A stretch of DNA of 64,000 nucleotides, taken from positions 26,528,001-26,592,000 of the forward strand of contig NC_061771.1 in NCBI RefSeq assembly GCF_022458985.1, in the 5' to 3' direction. Source of the DNA: Mugil cephalus. Lineage: Eukaryota > Chordata > Actinopteri > Mugiliformes > Mugilidae. Positions 1 through 11,567 of this stretch are shown here, one piece after another. The notes below the pieces were generated by a model that had not been told where the DNA came from, did not search any database, and was given only the letters and a program-made list of their open reading frames with translations. Each line of letters starts with the position of its first letter. Position 1 is the first letter of the stretch. The translations under genes were made by a program, and so were the position numbers.

Positions 1-1
1 C

Positions 2-2092
2 TCCCAGCTGGCCTTCGGGGACGTGGAGGCTCTGTACTCAGGTCCGTGGCAAAGCCGTTCCCGTGGAAACGCGTAGTTCAGGGATTCATCGTGTTGCGCA
101 GGTGTTTACCTTTTTTTACGTGTTTTGTCGCCCCCCACAGGGCCCTCATCTCTGATGGCTGACCCCATGGGGCCCCTTCTGGACGAAGATGAAGAAGAAG
201 CTCTTTCTCCCTCCTCCTCCCTAGAGGGGAAGGTGCCGGCTTCGCTCTCCCTCTCTCTCTCCTCCTATCCATCCTCTCTGTCTCCTTATCAGACCTTGTC
301 GTCCTCCCCGCTCTCCTCCGCCTCCCCGCCTCCCTCCCCTGCCCCCGCCGCCCATTCCTCCGTGTTCCTGGAAGCCAAGGCCGGGGCGGACTCGCTGTCC
401 CTCCCCTGGCTGGGCGCCAGCGACCTGCTCGAGGCCCACGCCGGAGCAGACGATGGCCAAGGTGAGACTGGCTCTAAACTCGGCGGTTTGACAGTTTGTT
501 CTAATTGTCTACTGTTGAAAATGTTAAAAAAAAAAAAAAGGTACAAAAACACCAGAAATCATACAAAGTTGTGACTCAGACTAGTTGCAGATACTTGATG
601 TGTGTGGTTCGAGTTTATTGACACAGGAAAAAGTGACCTAGATGTTAGAACTAGATTGTGGTTGGTTCGTAACCGAGATAATGATGCACAGAAGCTGAGC
701 AGCCGAAAGGGGAAATGCTGATTTGATTTTTTTTTAGAGAGAAGGCACTAATTTAAATGTGCGGCTTAACGCCGACTGACGGCGCTGAGGAACTGGTTGG
801 TGTACGAGGGCGTTTAATTAGTTGGCGATTGGGTGGTTCTGAAGTGGCTCATACTGGTTTTGTTGATTGTTGCGCTGTGACGCATATCTCTTGTGATTCT
901 TGGCATCGGTCGAAGCAAGAAGCAAGACTTTTTAATTTAGTGATTCACAAACGGAGGGGGAGGGATTTATTTAAGCTTTAAACTGAATAAAACTTTACTC
1001 ACTGCAAGTAAAATCATCAAATGACAAAAAAAAAAGTGATTTTTTTTTTGCGAGTTCTTAACAATCAAATCCTTTGTGTCAGCAGACGATGCGTTCGCTG
1101 GCATGGACTGGATGTCGGAGAAAATCGACCTGAGCGAATTTGACTTGGATTCCCTCATTGGCTCCTGCTCATCCGACGAGTCCCCCAGCTCCCCTGAAGA
1201 TCTCCTGGCTTCCCTCGACTCCCACATGGACCTGGACCTAGACTCCTTCGACGCACCCGTCCCCGTCCCCGTCCCCAGCAGCCTCGAGCTCGGCCTGTCC
1301 CTCCCAGACATCCCCTCCCTCCCCCTGGAGCCCGCCGCTCCGTCCGGGCCGACCGCGCTCAAGAAGTCGGAGGAGGTCGTGGTCGTCGTCAAGTCCGAAC
1401 CCCTGTCCCCGTCTCACCCGGCGTCCCCCCCGTCCCCGGTCTACACGCTGGAGCTGGGGAGCGAAGTGGACGTCCTGGATGCTGAGAAAACAGCCGCACC
1501 CCCGCTCGCCGCCGCCATCGTCCCGCACCCCCACGGGAACATCGACGGCACCGGCCCGATTGTGCTCTCCATCCCCAGCCCCACCCACATCGTGGTGTTG
1601 GTCACCAACCAGGAAGAGCCCCCCCTCCTGTCCCTGCCCCAGCAGCCCGTCAAAACCCCTCAGCCCAGCGACTCCGACAGCGACTCCGGCATCGAGTCGG
1701 CCGCCGGCTCGCCAGCCCGCCTCCCCTCCCCCCCTCCTCCTCCCACAGCCGGTTCCTCCAGGACCAAACCTTACTCCAAACCGGAGCCCACCTCCACCTC
1801 CACCCCCACCCCCTCTCCCAAAGCCTCCAAGGTCAAGTCTGTGTCTGGCGCTCCCAAGGTGGTGGAGAAGAAACTGAAGAAGATGGAGCAGAACAAGACG
1901 GCGGCCACCCGCTACCGGCAGAAGAAGCGGGTCGAGCAGGACCTGCTGAACGTCGAGCGCGAAGAGTTGGAAAAGAAGAACCACGAGCTGGCGGAGAAGG
2001 CGGAGTCCATCAGCCGAGAGATCCAGTACCTCAAGGACCTGATGGAGGAAGTCCGCAAGCACCACCGCGGGAAGAGCAGCTCGGTGGCGTAG
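2..2092 (+). CDS. atf4: ATF4 bZIP transcription factor, 5' end cut by window edge
   Basis: Spliced CDS 2-41, 141-461 and 1086-2092, giving 455 visible residues; the start codon lies left of the window. ATF4 is the nuclear bZIP activator of the integrated stress response and binds CRE/C-EBP-ATF composite sites. Seen: an N-terminal segment with MADPMGPLLDEDEEE; the ATF4 block DDAFAGMDWMSEKIDLSEFD at the exon 3 start; the LELGSEVDV motif; a DSGIES phosphodegron of the beta-TrCP type; a basic region MEQNKTAATRYRQKKR (from about residue 387) followed by a leucine zipper to the C terminus. Introns are 42-140 (99 bp, phase 1) and 462-1085 (phase 1). The second matches the human coding intron just before DAFSGTDW, from memory. 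The middle is rich in Pro and Ser, with VPVPVP and TSTPTP runs. The upstream ORFs that normally control ATF4 translation would lie outside the window. The family is certain; a versus b paralogue is not decidable. Confidence 0.95.
1080..1085 (+). promoter_or_regulatory. NAGNAG tandem splice acceptor of atf4 exon 3
   Basis: The acceptor reads CAGCAG. Splicing after the first or second AG keeps the frame and only adds or removes one alanine before the DDAFAG block. The upstream tract is a weak pyrimidine run (AATCCTTTGTGT). Confidence 0.6.
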
Positions 2093-2862
2093 ACGCCGAA
2101 AAGCCGTCCACGTGGTTTCCCGCCCCCCCCTGGTGCTCGCATGCCGTGACGCGTAGGTCCATCGTAGCGTTAGAAGATGCGTCGTAAAGAGATTAGATTG
2201 GCGTGCGGCGCTGGACGGAAGGTGCCACCGGACAGAAGAGAGAGGGAAGGGTTGCAGCGAAAGTGAAAAAGCTAATGGATTAGTAGCTTAGAGCAGGGGG
2301 CTGGGAGGTAGTCAGGTGAAGCATCTGTACATGCTTGTCTCTCGGTCCCCTGTCGGGTCCCTTTGTGTTACGCCCTGTCTAGTAAAAAAAAAAAAAAAAA
2401 CAAAACTAATGTGGTACAAAGAGGCAGGGTGTAGAAATTGTAGACTAGGCATGTGAATCATGAGTCATCCTAGCTCCCGGTAGTGTAGTAGAATTATAAC
2501 TCATTGACCAGATACTCCCTCCACACTCCCAGCACCACCTCCACGTCAGGTCTGCTTCAATAGTCTCGGTGTCAGTGCAGTGAGATACGACTTTACCTTG
2601 CGAGCCACTCCTCTTTTTTTTTTTTTAACCCCTCCACTCCTCACCCCCCGTTTGATCTTCTCTTAACAGCTTCAAGTCCAGAAAGGGGCCTCAGCCTAAT
2701 GAATTATTGATGTTACACTGTCAGCATTTAAATTTTTTTTTTTTTCTTTTTGTATATAGGTTTGTCCTCCTTTGCTTGCCGAAAGTGTGTCTTAGCACAG
2801 GTGTTTGACTTGTAAAAAGGCTTTTTCTTTTCTTTTTTCTAATAAATATCTATCAGTGCGCA
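2093..2862 (+). other. atf4: atf4 3' UTR
   Basis: The sequence from the atf4 stop codon (TAG, 2090-2092) to the likely cleavage site just past the AATAAA at 2841. It carries A and T homopolymers (near 2383-2400, 2612-2626 and 2732-2744) and no ORF of interest. The 3' end is inferred from the signal and the GT-rich stretch after it, not from transcript data. Confidence 0.75.
2841..2846 (+). terminator. atf4 polyadenylation signal
   Basis: Canonical AATAAA about 750 bases after the atf4 stop. A T/GT-rich downstream element (TGTGTGATTGTTGTTTTC) begins about 25 bases later, which is the expected layout for cleavage near 2860. Confidence 0.8.
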
Positions 2863-3011
2863 AGACATGTGTGATTGTTGTTTTCTTCTTCAGTGACACG
2901 AGTTTTGGACTAATTAAATATTAGATTATTCTCTTTACCAACACACATAAAGCAGAACTAAACAAATATTTAAGTCAGGAGGCTGAATTCTATGTAGTCG
3001 ACTAAAAATGT

Positions 3012-3150
3012 AAAAGTTTTAATGATCCACAAGGGAAATGACTTGGTCCCAGTAGCTAAGTTGCACATAAAAGAAACTCCCTCAGAACCACAAGTAAAAA
3101 GAGATAAAATATAAGTATTATCTAGTAGAAAGAAATGGGGACGTACAGAT
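3012..3150 (-). repeat. LINE 3' tail, reversed
   Basis: Read on the minus strand this contains the fish LINE tail pattern in which TTTCCCTTGTGG is followed by ATCATTAAA. Only the tail is present; no reverse transcriptase remnant is visible. Confidence 0.4.
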
Positions 3151-3404
3151 TATATCTAGAAATAATAGCGTCCTGCTTTGAACACCGGTTTAATTATTGA
3201 AAAACATGTAGTAAAATACGAAAATGGAAAGTCAACAGGGAGCTGTCGTACAAATACTGGATCTAAATATCACTAAAGTTATTTGCAACATCAACGAAAG
3301 GCTTAAAATTTGCAATTGAAATAAGTTGTTACTACGAACAAAAACATATTACCATAGATTTGTATGTTAGTGCTTTTATTAACTTGTAGAGTGTCTTGAT
3401 CTCA

Positions 3405-3480
3405 AATGAGATTAGATAATACTTTATTAATGTCCTCTGGGCAAATTCAAATGCTACAGCAGCACAGGTTAAGAAAAAAC
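3405..3480 (-). repeat. Second reversed LINE 3' tail
   Basis: On the minus strand it reads GCCCAGAGGACATTAATAAAG followed by TATTATCTAATC-like sequence. That is the AATAAA-plus-short-repeat end seen on many teleost LINE (L2/Rex-like) tails. The region between this and the next MITE shows nothing else. Confidence 0.4.
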
Positions 3481-3892
3481 AAAACAGTGACCAAAAAAAA
3501 TAAATGAAATAGGACGCAGAGAGCAGGCGGCCAAAAGGACATTAAATAGGACAAACGCAACAGTCGACGAGAACGAAGTTGTAACAGTTGTGGCTAAAGT
3601 GGCTTTAAAAATAGGCTCCGTGTCGGCTCAGTGAGATCAGAGCTGTGAAAGTCTGAAGCAGTGAAGAACCACAGGTTGTACCTATAAACCGTGTTGGCTG
3701 TAAACCTGCGGCGCTGCGTGACTCACACGCGTCCTGTCTGCACACGTTGCTGTGCCATTTGGTTTGTGTTTTGTTAATATTTGAATGCTGGGCTGGGTTA
3801 TTGGTTCTTAGGAGAAGGGTGTGAACACACAGGATGATTATCTGCTTTACTGAAGCACCAGCAGCTGACACACACAAAAAAAACTAACGCAT

Positions 3893-4240
3893 GGCGTTAT
3901 GACCACGTTCCTAATACCGTGAAGGTCTCACATGTGCCTCCATAAGTTGTGACTCATCAGAAAATGGACATGTGTTTTCTTTGTTTGTTTTTTTTAGTTG
4001 TTCTTAAACCATTTTTGTGTCATGTTCCTGTATCAGGCTGCGTCCAGCTGGCTATGACTTGAAGGAGTGTCATTACTTTGGGGGGGGGGGGGGGGGGTGT
4101 CTGGTCTGGTCCAAGTGGGTGGTCACATGAATGAATGCCAGGTCCTAAAAGTCTCCTAGTAGAACCCTGAATGGTCACAAAGTGGACTGTGTTATTCACT
4201 TTTCTTGTTTCTGGTCATAATGTTACGCCTGATCCGTGTA
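3893..4240 (+). mobile_element. Family A MITE, copy 1
   Basis: Diverged non-autonomous element of the family repeated through this window, with terminal consensus TACACYGATCRG followed by CATAACATTATGACC. Shared internal blocks are TTGTGACTCATCAGA, AAGGAGTGTCATT, CTGGTCTGGT, GAATGCCAGGTCC and the closing GGTCATAATGTT. A G-run of about 19 bases (4080-4098) has grown inside it. It encodes no protein. Confidence 0.75.
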
Positions 4241-5554
4241 TATCTAATGAATTTCAGCCTCAAGCAGTAAAATGAATGAGAATAGCAATGTGAGGACACT
4301 TTGTCTTTAGTTGTGCTTGGTCCTACAACTATTTTAAAACTATTTTTATATTTATACATAGTTAGGGGCTGTAGTGTCAATGGAAGATCCCGACACGGAT
4401 AGAAATTCCTGTCACTTATAAACCGGGCGAACCGGTTTCAAACAGATCAGCTCTGAGCGGTGAAAAGCTGAGGCGAGGCCTCCGAGCTGCGAGCACAGCT
4501 TTCTGTCAGGAAATGAGAGGCGAAGGAAAAAGGAGAAACAGCTGGGCTGTAGAGTTTTACTACGAGAGCGTCCTTTCTAATTCCGAAACCAGACGACGAC
4601 GCTCGCTCGCGTCTCGCGCTTGCGGCTTTTCACAGCTGTGCGTCGGCGCGAGGTCCCGGGGGGGGGGGGGGGGGGGGGGGGGGGGCGAAGCCACACCAGA
4701 GTCACACGTGTGTGTGTGTGTGTGTGGTGTGTTTGTTGTGTTGAAGGCCACTTTTAATTGTGCGTAAAGCAATTAACCTCCGATTCTGGCTTCGTTGATA
4801 TGACTTCACGGTGAATATGAGGGAAACACCACGTGTTTCTGAGCCGTGACTTGTGCCAGAGCAGCTGTGTAAATTTAGTCCTGACGGTAAAACCCCTTTA
4901 GGACACACACACACACACACACAGACACACTCCTCCCTGACAGAGTCCTCAGCAGTCAGGCCTTGCCCTCCTGAGAAGACGCCGATAAGAAGAATAACTG
5001 ATCTGCAGAGAAAGTGATACCAGACGCTGTTTAAACTACAGAGGAAGCCTCAGAAGTTTGGTTTTTGATCGCGTCGTATTCGTTAACGTTTAAAGGCTTC
5101 ACATCCAAACCCTCTCCTCTCCTCGTACATGAACTTCTAACTAAACTTCACTCTCTTTCGTCCGGTTTGATGATTTCGTTAGCTTAGCTACATCTTTTCA
5201 CACCGGCCGTGACTCTTCTCCGCGTCCTTTGTTCGTCGCGTTGTGCTGGAACAATGGCCGACAGCGGCCCGCAACAACACGTGCATGTTTCTCATTCTTT
5301 AAAACCAGCGAACGTGCTTTACTTTTGCATCCAGCGTGACACGGCCAGCGAGGGGTTGGTGTGCACAATGTGGCGAAGGCTAAATGGGATGAAAGCGTTT
5401 TATTTGAGCATTTTCTATCACGTGACAGGTCTGTTAACCAGCTAAATATAAAATGTGAGCAGTTTTAAGAGACACTAAGGGGATTTTCTCCAATGGTGAG
5501 AAGATAAAAATGTCTACTTCTGTTTTTACTGCACCAGATGTGTATATATATATA
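4241..5554. other. Gene-free stretch with poly-G and GT/CA tracts
   Basis: No supportable exon. It holds an uninterrupted run of about 28 G (4658-4685), followed by a GT run near 4707-4726 and a CA run near 4901-4922. Short ORFs here read through these tracts and are not gene-like. Confidence 0.6.
4658..4685 (+). repeat. Poly-G tract, about 28 G
   Basis: An uninterrupted guanine homopolymer, followed 20 bases later by a GT run. Such a tract can form quadruplex structure and is prone to length change and to assembly error. Confidence 0.9.
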
Positions 5555-6226
5555 AACCAATCAGGCATAACATTATGATCACGTCCCTGATATTGTGTAG
5601 GTCTCTCCTGTGGTGTCCAGTCTTGCCGGATGACAAACACCAGAAAATGACAAATTATCGCACCAGAAGCGTAAAATTATTGTATTTTGAGGACGAGTAT
5701 CGCACATACCCGATTTTCAGAACAGTCTTCTACAGTAAAGCAACAAACACAGACCATAAAGTATAACTTTTAATGCAGTTTCACCTTTAAATAAACAGCA
5801 CTGTTGCTAATAGTCATTTGGATTTGTGGAATTTTTGATCATACAGAGGGTAATATACAAATACGATAGTTATCGTACATCTGGAAATGCTGGTGGTGTG
5901 TGACAACACTATATGTTGTTAGTGGGGGTCCTATGGGTTGAGGGGAAGGGGCCTTTGGACGCCAGGTCAACACCTCGTGCTGTTCTTCATGATTTTTGAG
6001 CTGTTCCTAAACCGTTTTTTGTGTGTGTGTGTCTGTGTCAGGCTGCTGCCATCAAGGAGTGTCATTGCTATGGGGTGTTGGTACCTGGTCTGGTCTATGT
6101 GGGCGCTACATGTCCCAATAACATCCACATGAATGAATGGCAGGTCCAGAAGTTTCCCAGCAGAACACTGACTTGTTATTTACTCCTCCTGCCAGTGGTC
6201 TTAATGTTGTGGCTGATCGGCGTGTA
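5555..6226 (+). mobile_element. Family A MITE, copy 2, with unrelated sequence inside
   Basis: Starts with CCAATCAGGCATAACATTA and ends with GTGGCTGATCGGCGTGTA. The left 80 bases and the right 310 bases match the family consensus (GTTAGTGGGGGTCCTATGGG, CAGGTCAACACCT, CATCAAGGAGTGTCATTGC, CAGCAGAACACTGA). The roughly 270 bases between about 5645 and 5915 do not match other copies and are probably inserted or replaced DNA. Confidence 0.75.
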
Positions 6227-7150
6227 GCGGCAGAAGTAGTGAGCTTTGAAAATGTGCACTACCACGTGAGCCGTGACCTTAAGAATCCAGGGGTAGGGCC
6301 GGGGTTTGCAAACATACCTGCGGAGTCCGATTTCTGCCAGAGAAGCCTTTAACTTGCTTCACGTGTCGACCCCGAACCTAATTTTAAACAATGTGCCCTG
6401 AAGTATGCGGCGAATGTGTGTTCGCACTTTCAACGGACGGCACTTCCTTCTGTTCTACGTGAGAAGATAATGGGCGCAGTGGCTTCAAGCAAAACGGATT
6501 CTCGTCCCGTCACATTCCTCCGTGCTCTCTGCATAATCTAAGATCTCAGCCCCGTGACTCAGCGTTATCTCTTCTCCTCGTGTGCAGAATAATGGCAATG
6601 ACACACTTCTTATTAATCCCTGTGCATCTAGAAAAAAAATCACTTTTCACACGGCCGTTTACGACGCGTCAATATCAGCGTTAGATCTTTATCCTCGTCC
6701 GTTCACAACCTCCTCAGCTGCCTATGGGAGTTTCTCAGCCTATTCATTCAGATTCTCTCAATATTGACTTTGCTGATCAAACTTTAACTTTATTTCTGGC
6801 GGCTGTTATTTCAGTCGTAGCACCTCAGCCCTTCCACCGCCCCGTCCACGTCCAGTTCACGCCCCGAGCCAAGGCCCGAGCTCGTCACAGTCTATTTCCT
6901 CGTTGCATCCAGAGCCCCGGGGCTTCTCCTCTTCTCGTCACCACCGCCGCTGCCAAAGTCTGGGCCCCAGGGTTTTTATATAGACCCGAGCGTATTAGGG
7001 AAAATTAGCAGAGCGTCGTGTGGAGCCGAAGCTGTTTGCGTGACGCGAGGTAACGAGCTATTCCTGAGACTGAACATTAAATGAAACGTTCATGTTCCAT
7101 CTCATACCTGACCAGTACAAAGCTAGGGCTGTTTTTTTTCAGAGGGGTAA
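6227..7150. other. Gene-free stretch, nothing recognised
   Basis: ORFs of 60-94 codons occur (for example 6724-7008) but show no domain, no splice context and no family resemblance. No repeat family was recognised. Confidence 0.5.
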
Positions 7151-7431
7151 AGTGTTGTGGTGGTTTAGTGTTGACGCTTCACAGTCATTAGGTTCTGGTT
7201 TGAATCCACTGACTGGGGCCTTTCTGCGCATGTTTACCCAATGTCTGTGCGGGTTCCCTCCGGGTTCTCCGACTTCCACCCACCGTCCTGCGACAGACTG
7301 CCGACCTGTCCGAGGTGTGTCCCGCCTCTCGCCCCATGACGGCTGGGACAGTCCCCCCTGCGTCCCCGTCCCCTGCGTCCCTCCAGAGGACAAGTGGTTA
7401 CGGAAAATGAAAGAAAAAATAAATGAATGAA
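7151..7431 (+). mobile_element. tRNA-derived SINE-like repeat
   Basis: The head resembles RNA polymerase III boxes: an A-box-like GTGGTTTAGTGTTGACGC and a B-box-like GGTTCTGGTTTGAATCC. The body matches a very common teleost repeat (GGGTTCCCTCCGGGTTCTCC, GACCTGTCCGAGGTGTGTCC, ATGACGGCTGGGA) and ends AAGTGGTTACGGAAAATGAA. The 112-codon ORF across it is an artefact of the repeat. Confidence 0.65.
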
Positions 7432-9229
7432 GGTAGAGCCTGGTCCTTTATGGGGAAATGCTTTGAAACACATCTTTCATTGCCTTTGGACGGGGTCAGG
7501 TTTATGGCTGTCCCTTACTTACTTCTAGTCCCTAAACTAAGCTAAGCTAGATGTCAAAAAAAGTTGAGTTGAGGTTCGTTGAAAGTGGTTGTTTAATAGT
7601 AGATTCTTGTACTTTCGACTGGAGATTTTGGTGCCGTTGGTTTGTATCTCATCATACTGGGAGGTATTTCTAATATTTTCCCATATTAACTATAATAAGC
7701 CGGATGTATTTCTTTGCCTATATTATCTAGATGAGAGGTCTTCACTGTTTTCATGTCAAAGACCAGGTTCACCACAGGCAGACAGGTAAACTAGGCAAAT
7801 GCTTGGGAGGCCCCCAGACTTGGCTGATATTGGTCCATATCAATGACAATAATAGATGGGGGCTGCTAGCTAGAGGCCAGAGAGGGCCTCCTGGGGAATG
7901 ATGACATTCGCTCAGTAATCAGTGACACAACTTGAAACCCTCTTAGACACTACAACAATGACACGTTGGGAGTCTCCCTGATGGAGCCCCCAAGGTTCCT
8001 CTTTGTCTTGAAACAGCCCTGCCAGGGATTTTGCATTCATATCAAGCTATTAAAATGATACACGGGTTCAAATATTCATTTTTCTATAACCCTAACCCTT
8101 TGTCTAATCAACCAAAGATTTTGTGAGCCCCCCTGTGGTATCTCCGCGGACCCCCCCAGGCGTCACTGAACCCCTCTTGAAGACCTGTGATCTAGATGTA
8201 ATAATAAATGGCTTTCCACAGACCTCCTCTACCGTCTTTTTAGACACGTTGCCTTGAACCAACCCAGGTAAAAACCAGTCCTGACTTGTACCTTTGCACA
8301 GCCTGCAGTTTATTTAAGCCGTGAGGCATTCAAGTGCAGGCCGTTGAGACAATCCTCAGCTACACATCACATTACATTACAAGACTTCGTGGCATTTGGC
8401 TCGTCAAAGGGAGCGAAACCCGGTAAGGCTGTAAAGGTTATTATTAGTGTGTCTACTGTAAGTCAATGACAGCCAAGCAAACTGACACCTTCTGCTATTC
8501 TGACCTCGGGCTCCTCTCTCTCCGCTCTATTCCTGGGTGATATGAACTACAACTCCTGTACACCATAGCCCTGAATGAACCTTACTTCGTATACCAGGGG
8601 AAATTACGTAGGAATTCTGTTTCGAGGAATTATTCCAAAACATTCTTTTTTTTTTCACATTTATAAGTGGAAAGTCCAGCAGAACCAAGTGGAAAATTGG
8701 TCATATCTTTGAACTCACTTGTGTTCCCACGCCTGTGTTGACCTTGGCTTGATGGTTCACAGATTTTCAGGGATAAAAATAATCATTTTATGTGTAGTTT
8801 TATAAGCAGTTGGTGACTTTTGACTCAGTTTCTCCGAGAATTACATCCTGCCACAGGATAAAAGCTTGTTTTGAGGACACAGTTCACTTAAGTTTACAGT
8901 ATAAACAGTCTCCTGTTTGTTGGTAAAGACATTTTACGACGTCTCGTACGCAGATGACTGACAGAACGTAGTAACGCGTAAGATGCCTTTAACATAGCTC
9001 TCGAATTAACTCTTACCGTACCCTCATCCACATGGTTTGGCTGTTTTCAGTGGCAATAAAAGTCAGTAATAAAAAGAATGACAGCAGATCAGAATAAATT
9101 CCTCTGTGCAAAATCAGTGTATGAGATATGAGCATGAATACGAGCGATTTATTTAGTTTACATTCAAACTATTATCAAAATGGAGATGCTTAGATGTAGC
9201 TGGCACAGAGTTTTTAAATTCCAAATATT
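7432..9229. other. Gene-free stretch with diverged repeat
   Basis: No supportable gene. Around 7780-8170 the text (GGGAGGCCCCC, GATGGAGCCCCCAAGG, GTGAGCCCCCCTGTGG) resembles an old fish repeat that also seems to appear at the right end of the window. The rest holds nothing recognised. Confidence 0.4.
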
Positions 9230-9450
9230 CTCACTGCACAGTCAAAGACTTCATGATGATAAATAAATGTCTATCTATATCTATATATATTCTTTACTAT
9301 TTAGTATATTTTATCTCTGTAAATAATACTTTCTTTGCACTATTTCGTACATACTTCTGTTTTTTTCCACTGGAAAGGAGAAGCTCTCCAGTCTCGTTGT
9401 GCACTGTGTAATGTCAATAAAGGGCATTCTGTTCTATTCTACCCTATTCT
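9230..9450 (+). mobile_element. L2-like LINE 3' end
   Basis: Contains TTGCACTATT, a T-rich stretch, CTCGTTGTGCACTGTGTAA, TGTCAATAAAGGGCATTC and a short TCTATTC repeat, the usual 3' terminus of teleost L2-type LINEs. Strongly 5'-truncated. Confidence 0.55.
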
Positions 9451-9459
9451 GAAAAGGAA

Positions 9460-9960
9460 AATAAGGGCTGTGTCCGAAAACGCCCATTTCGCCATTTTTT
9501 AGTGGTGTCCGAAACCTTATTGATCAAATGCTATGCCCTACATAGGGCCCTTAAAAGTTCCCATGAAGCACTGCGAAAAGTAGTGACCGTCACCATTGAC
9601 TGTGTCACTCAACGGGTGGTGAATATCCCATCATGCTTTGCGTCTCTAGCGGCGCCGCCGTTAATGGCCGTTAGTGGCAGTTAGCGTGACCTGACACATT
9701 TTGAAATTTCGTCGCGAAAATATGAAACCTTTTTTTTTTTACAGAACCATTTTATTTTCTATTTCGTTGACATCACACATATATGTTTACGAAATCATCA
9801 CGTTTTAGTAATGTGTAAATTATAACGGGATAACCAGGGGAGCCGCAGCAGTCCGACGTGTAATGATGCGATCGCGGTGACGTCATCAACTGCGCGTCAA
9901 ACTATGATGCGTGTCGCGTTGGGATTGAGCTAAATAGATCGCTTAAAAAATGGCTTCAGT
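9460..9960. mobile_element. Unclassified repeat beginning GGGCTGTGTCCGAAA
   Basis: The left edge GGGCTGTGTCCGAAAACGCCC, a second GTGTCCGAAACC 40 bases on, and CATCATGCTTTGCGTC resemble DNA-transposon MITEs seen in fish. No matching right terminus was found, so the class and end are uncertain. Confidence 0.35.
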
Positions 9961-11160
9961 AAAACCAATAAAAAAGTTATTTTCCTAGGAAATGAGCAGA
10001 ATGAACAACTGAATATTTATACAAGTCAAATGATCGGACCAGGACTTTCAAATGTTACACAACATCCCAAACACAGCAAACTATACATACACCAAATACT
10101 GATTTCAACAGTGAGTTGTTCAATAGCTGCAGTGTCACGAACAGAAGGTGAAAACAGGAACACACAACACTTCAGCACTCACAAACCACACGTGGCTAAA
10201 GGGACCCTGGATGATGTAACAATGAGTTTGTGAAAGCTAGCTCCTCCAGATTTCTAAACATTTCCATGAACCCAGGGTTATGTACGAGGCAGTCAGTGTC
10301 TCGTTTCAATTTCAGTCATGTTCGACGATCCCCGGCGTCTTTGTCTGTGGTTTAGTTTGTTTTTACACTTGCACATCTGCGCCGCATGGCACATGTGTTT
10401 GATACATCACACCTCCGCCCCGCACCAGCGAGCGGAACGAGAAACTGTGAAGTGTGTAGAAGGGTACGATTTATTAGTGTCGCTGCAAATGAGACGTTTT
10501 TCTGAGAAACTGTGCTTTGAACTGACATTTGGAAAATTTACACTTTTTTTTTTTTTAAATGTGCATAACGCGCCATCAAATAAGATCAAATGTCATCACT
10601 CTGTTCAGTGTAAAGCAAATTACATTTTCCTTAAAGGTTTCCTGTTAGAAGGAGGTTTAAACGATCTACTTGTCAGCCTCAAACACATTTTAACTCAGAA
10701 AACACATTCTGCGTTCAGATGAAACTGTATCACACCCCGTCAGTTTTTTTTCTTACAAGGCACATTCTGTTTTTATTTGTTCTCCACGTCTGAATTTCTC
10801 TTCTCTCTTTCCCTGACCCTCCCTGACGGAGTGAGTCATCCCGCTGGTCTTCAGCTGACACCGTTCACGGTGGATCTCTGAGCAGCTGAGCTCATTACTG
10901 AGGTCACGGGGCTGCAGATTACGAGGACAGATTTACTACCAGAAAGTGGGACGAAGCATTTGTTCACTCATGTGACCACCACATGTGAATGTCATTGAAT
11001 TTATGCTGAAAGGTAACGGGTTTTAGGCCGAGGTCCGTTTCCTCTACGCGACATATTGTCTTTATGTCAGGTAAACTAACACATATACAAGTAATGTAAC
11101 GTGTAAATGGCTCAAGTTCCGAATGTGAGAAATGTGTGTGGAAGATGGATCTGAAGTATG
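9961..11160. other. Gene-free stretch, nothing recognised
   Basis: The longest ORF (10318-10722) is 134 codons, rich in His, Cys and Phe, and crosses a poly-T run. It has no domain signature and no splice context. No repeat family recognised. Confidence 0.5.
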
Positions 11161-11567
11161 TACCAATCAGCCATAACATTAAAACCACTAAAAAACATTG
11201 ACCATCTTTTGGACCTGGCATGTACCACCCATTTACACCCATTTATACCCATTTACACCCATTTACACCAGACCAGGCAATGACACTCCTTGATGGTAGT
11301 AGCCATCCCCAAAGACACACACACACAAATGATTTAGGAACAACAACAAAACACGAATAACTTGTTGACCTGACCTCCCAAACTGATCAAGTATCTGTGT
11401 GATGATCCACAGAGGCCCCTTCCCTGAACCCATATGACCCAGAGCCCCCCCCCCCCCCCCCCCTCATTCCCCCCACAAACACCACAGGACACTCCTCAGA
11501 AACATTGTCACAACAGATGAGTCACAACTGTTCACAACTGGTCATAAAGTTATGCCTGATCGGCGTA
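11161..11567 (-). mobile_element. Family A MITE, copy 3
   Basis: Opposite orientation to copies 1 and 2: starts TACCAATCAGCCATAACATT and ends TATGCCTGATCGGCGTA. Shared blocks include GACCATCTTTTGGACCTGG, ATGACACTCCTTGATGG, GTTGACCTGACCTCC and CAGATGAGTCACAACTG. A tetranucleotide-spaced ATTTACACCC repeat (11229-11268) and a C-run (about 11446-11463) have expanded inside it. Confidence 0.8.

Noticed and set aside
1238..2065. 275-codon minus ORF opposite atf4
   Set aside because: It is the antisense shadow of the GC-rich atf4 exon 3. It translates to Gly/Arg/Leu-rich low-complexity text with no domain.
7092..7430. 112-codon plus ORF
   Set aside because: It reads across a SINE whose sequence is repeated elsewhere. 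No protein family resemblance.
10318..10722. 134-codon plus ORF
   Set aside because: It crosses a poly-T run, has no domain or splice context, and its composition matches the flanks.
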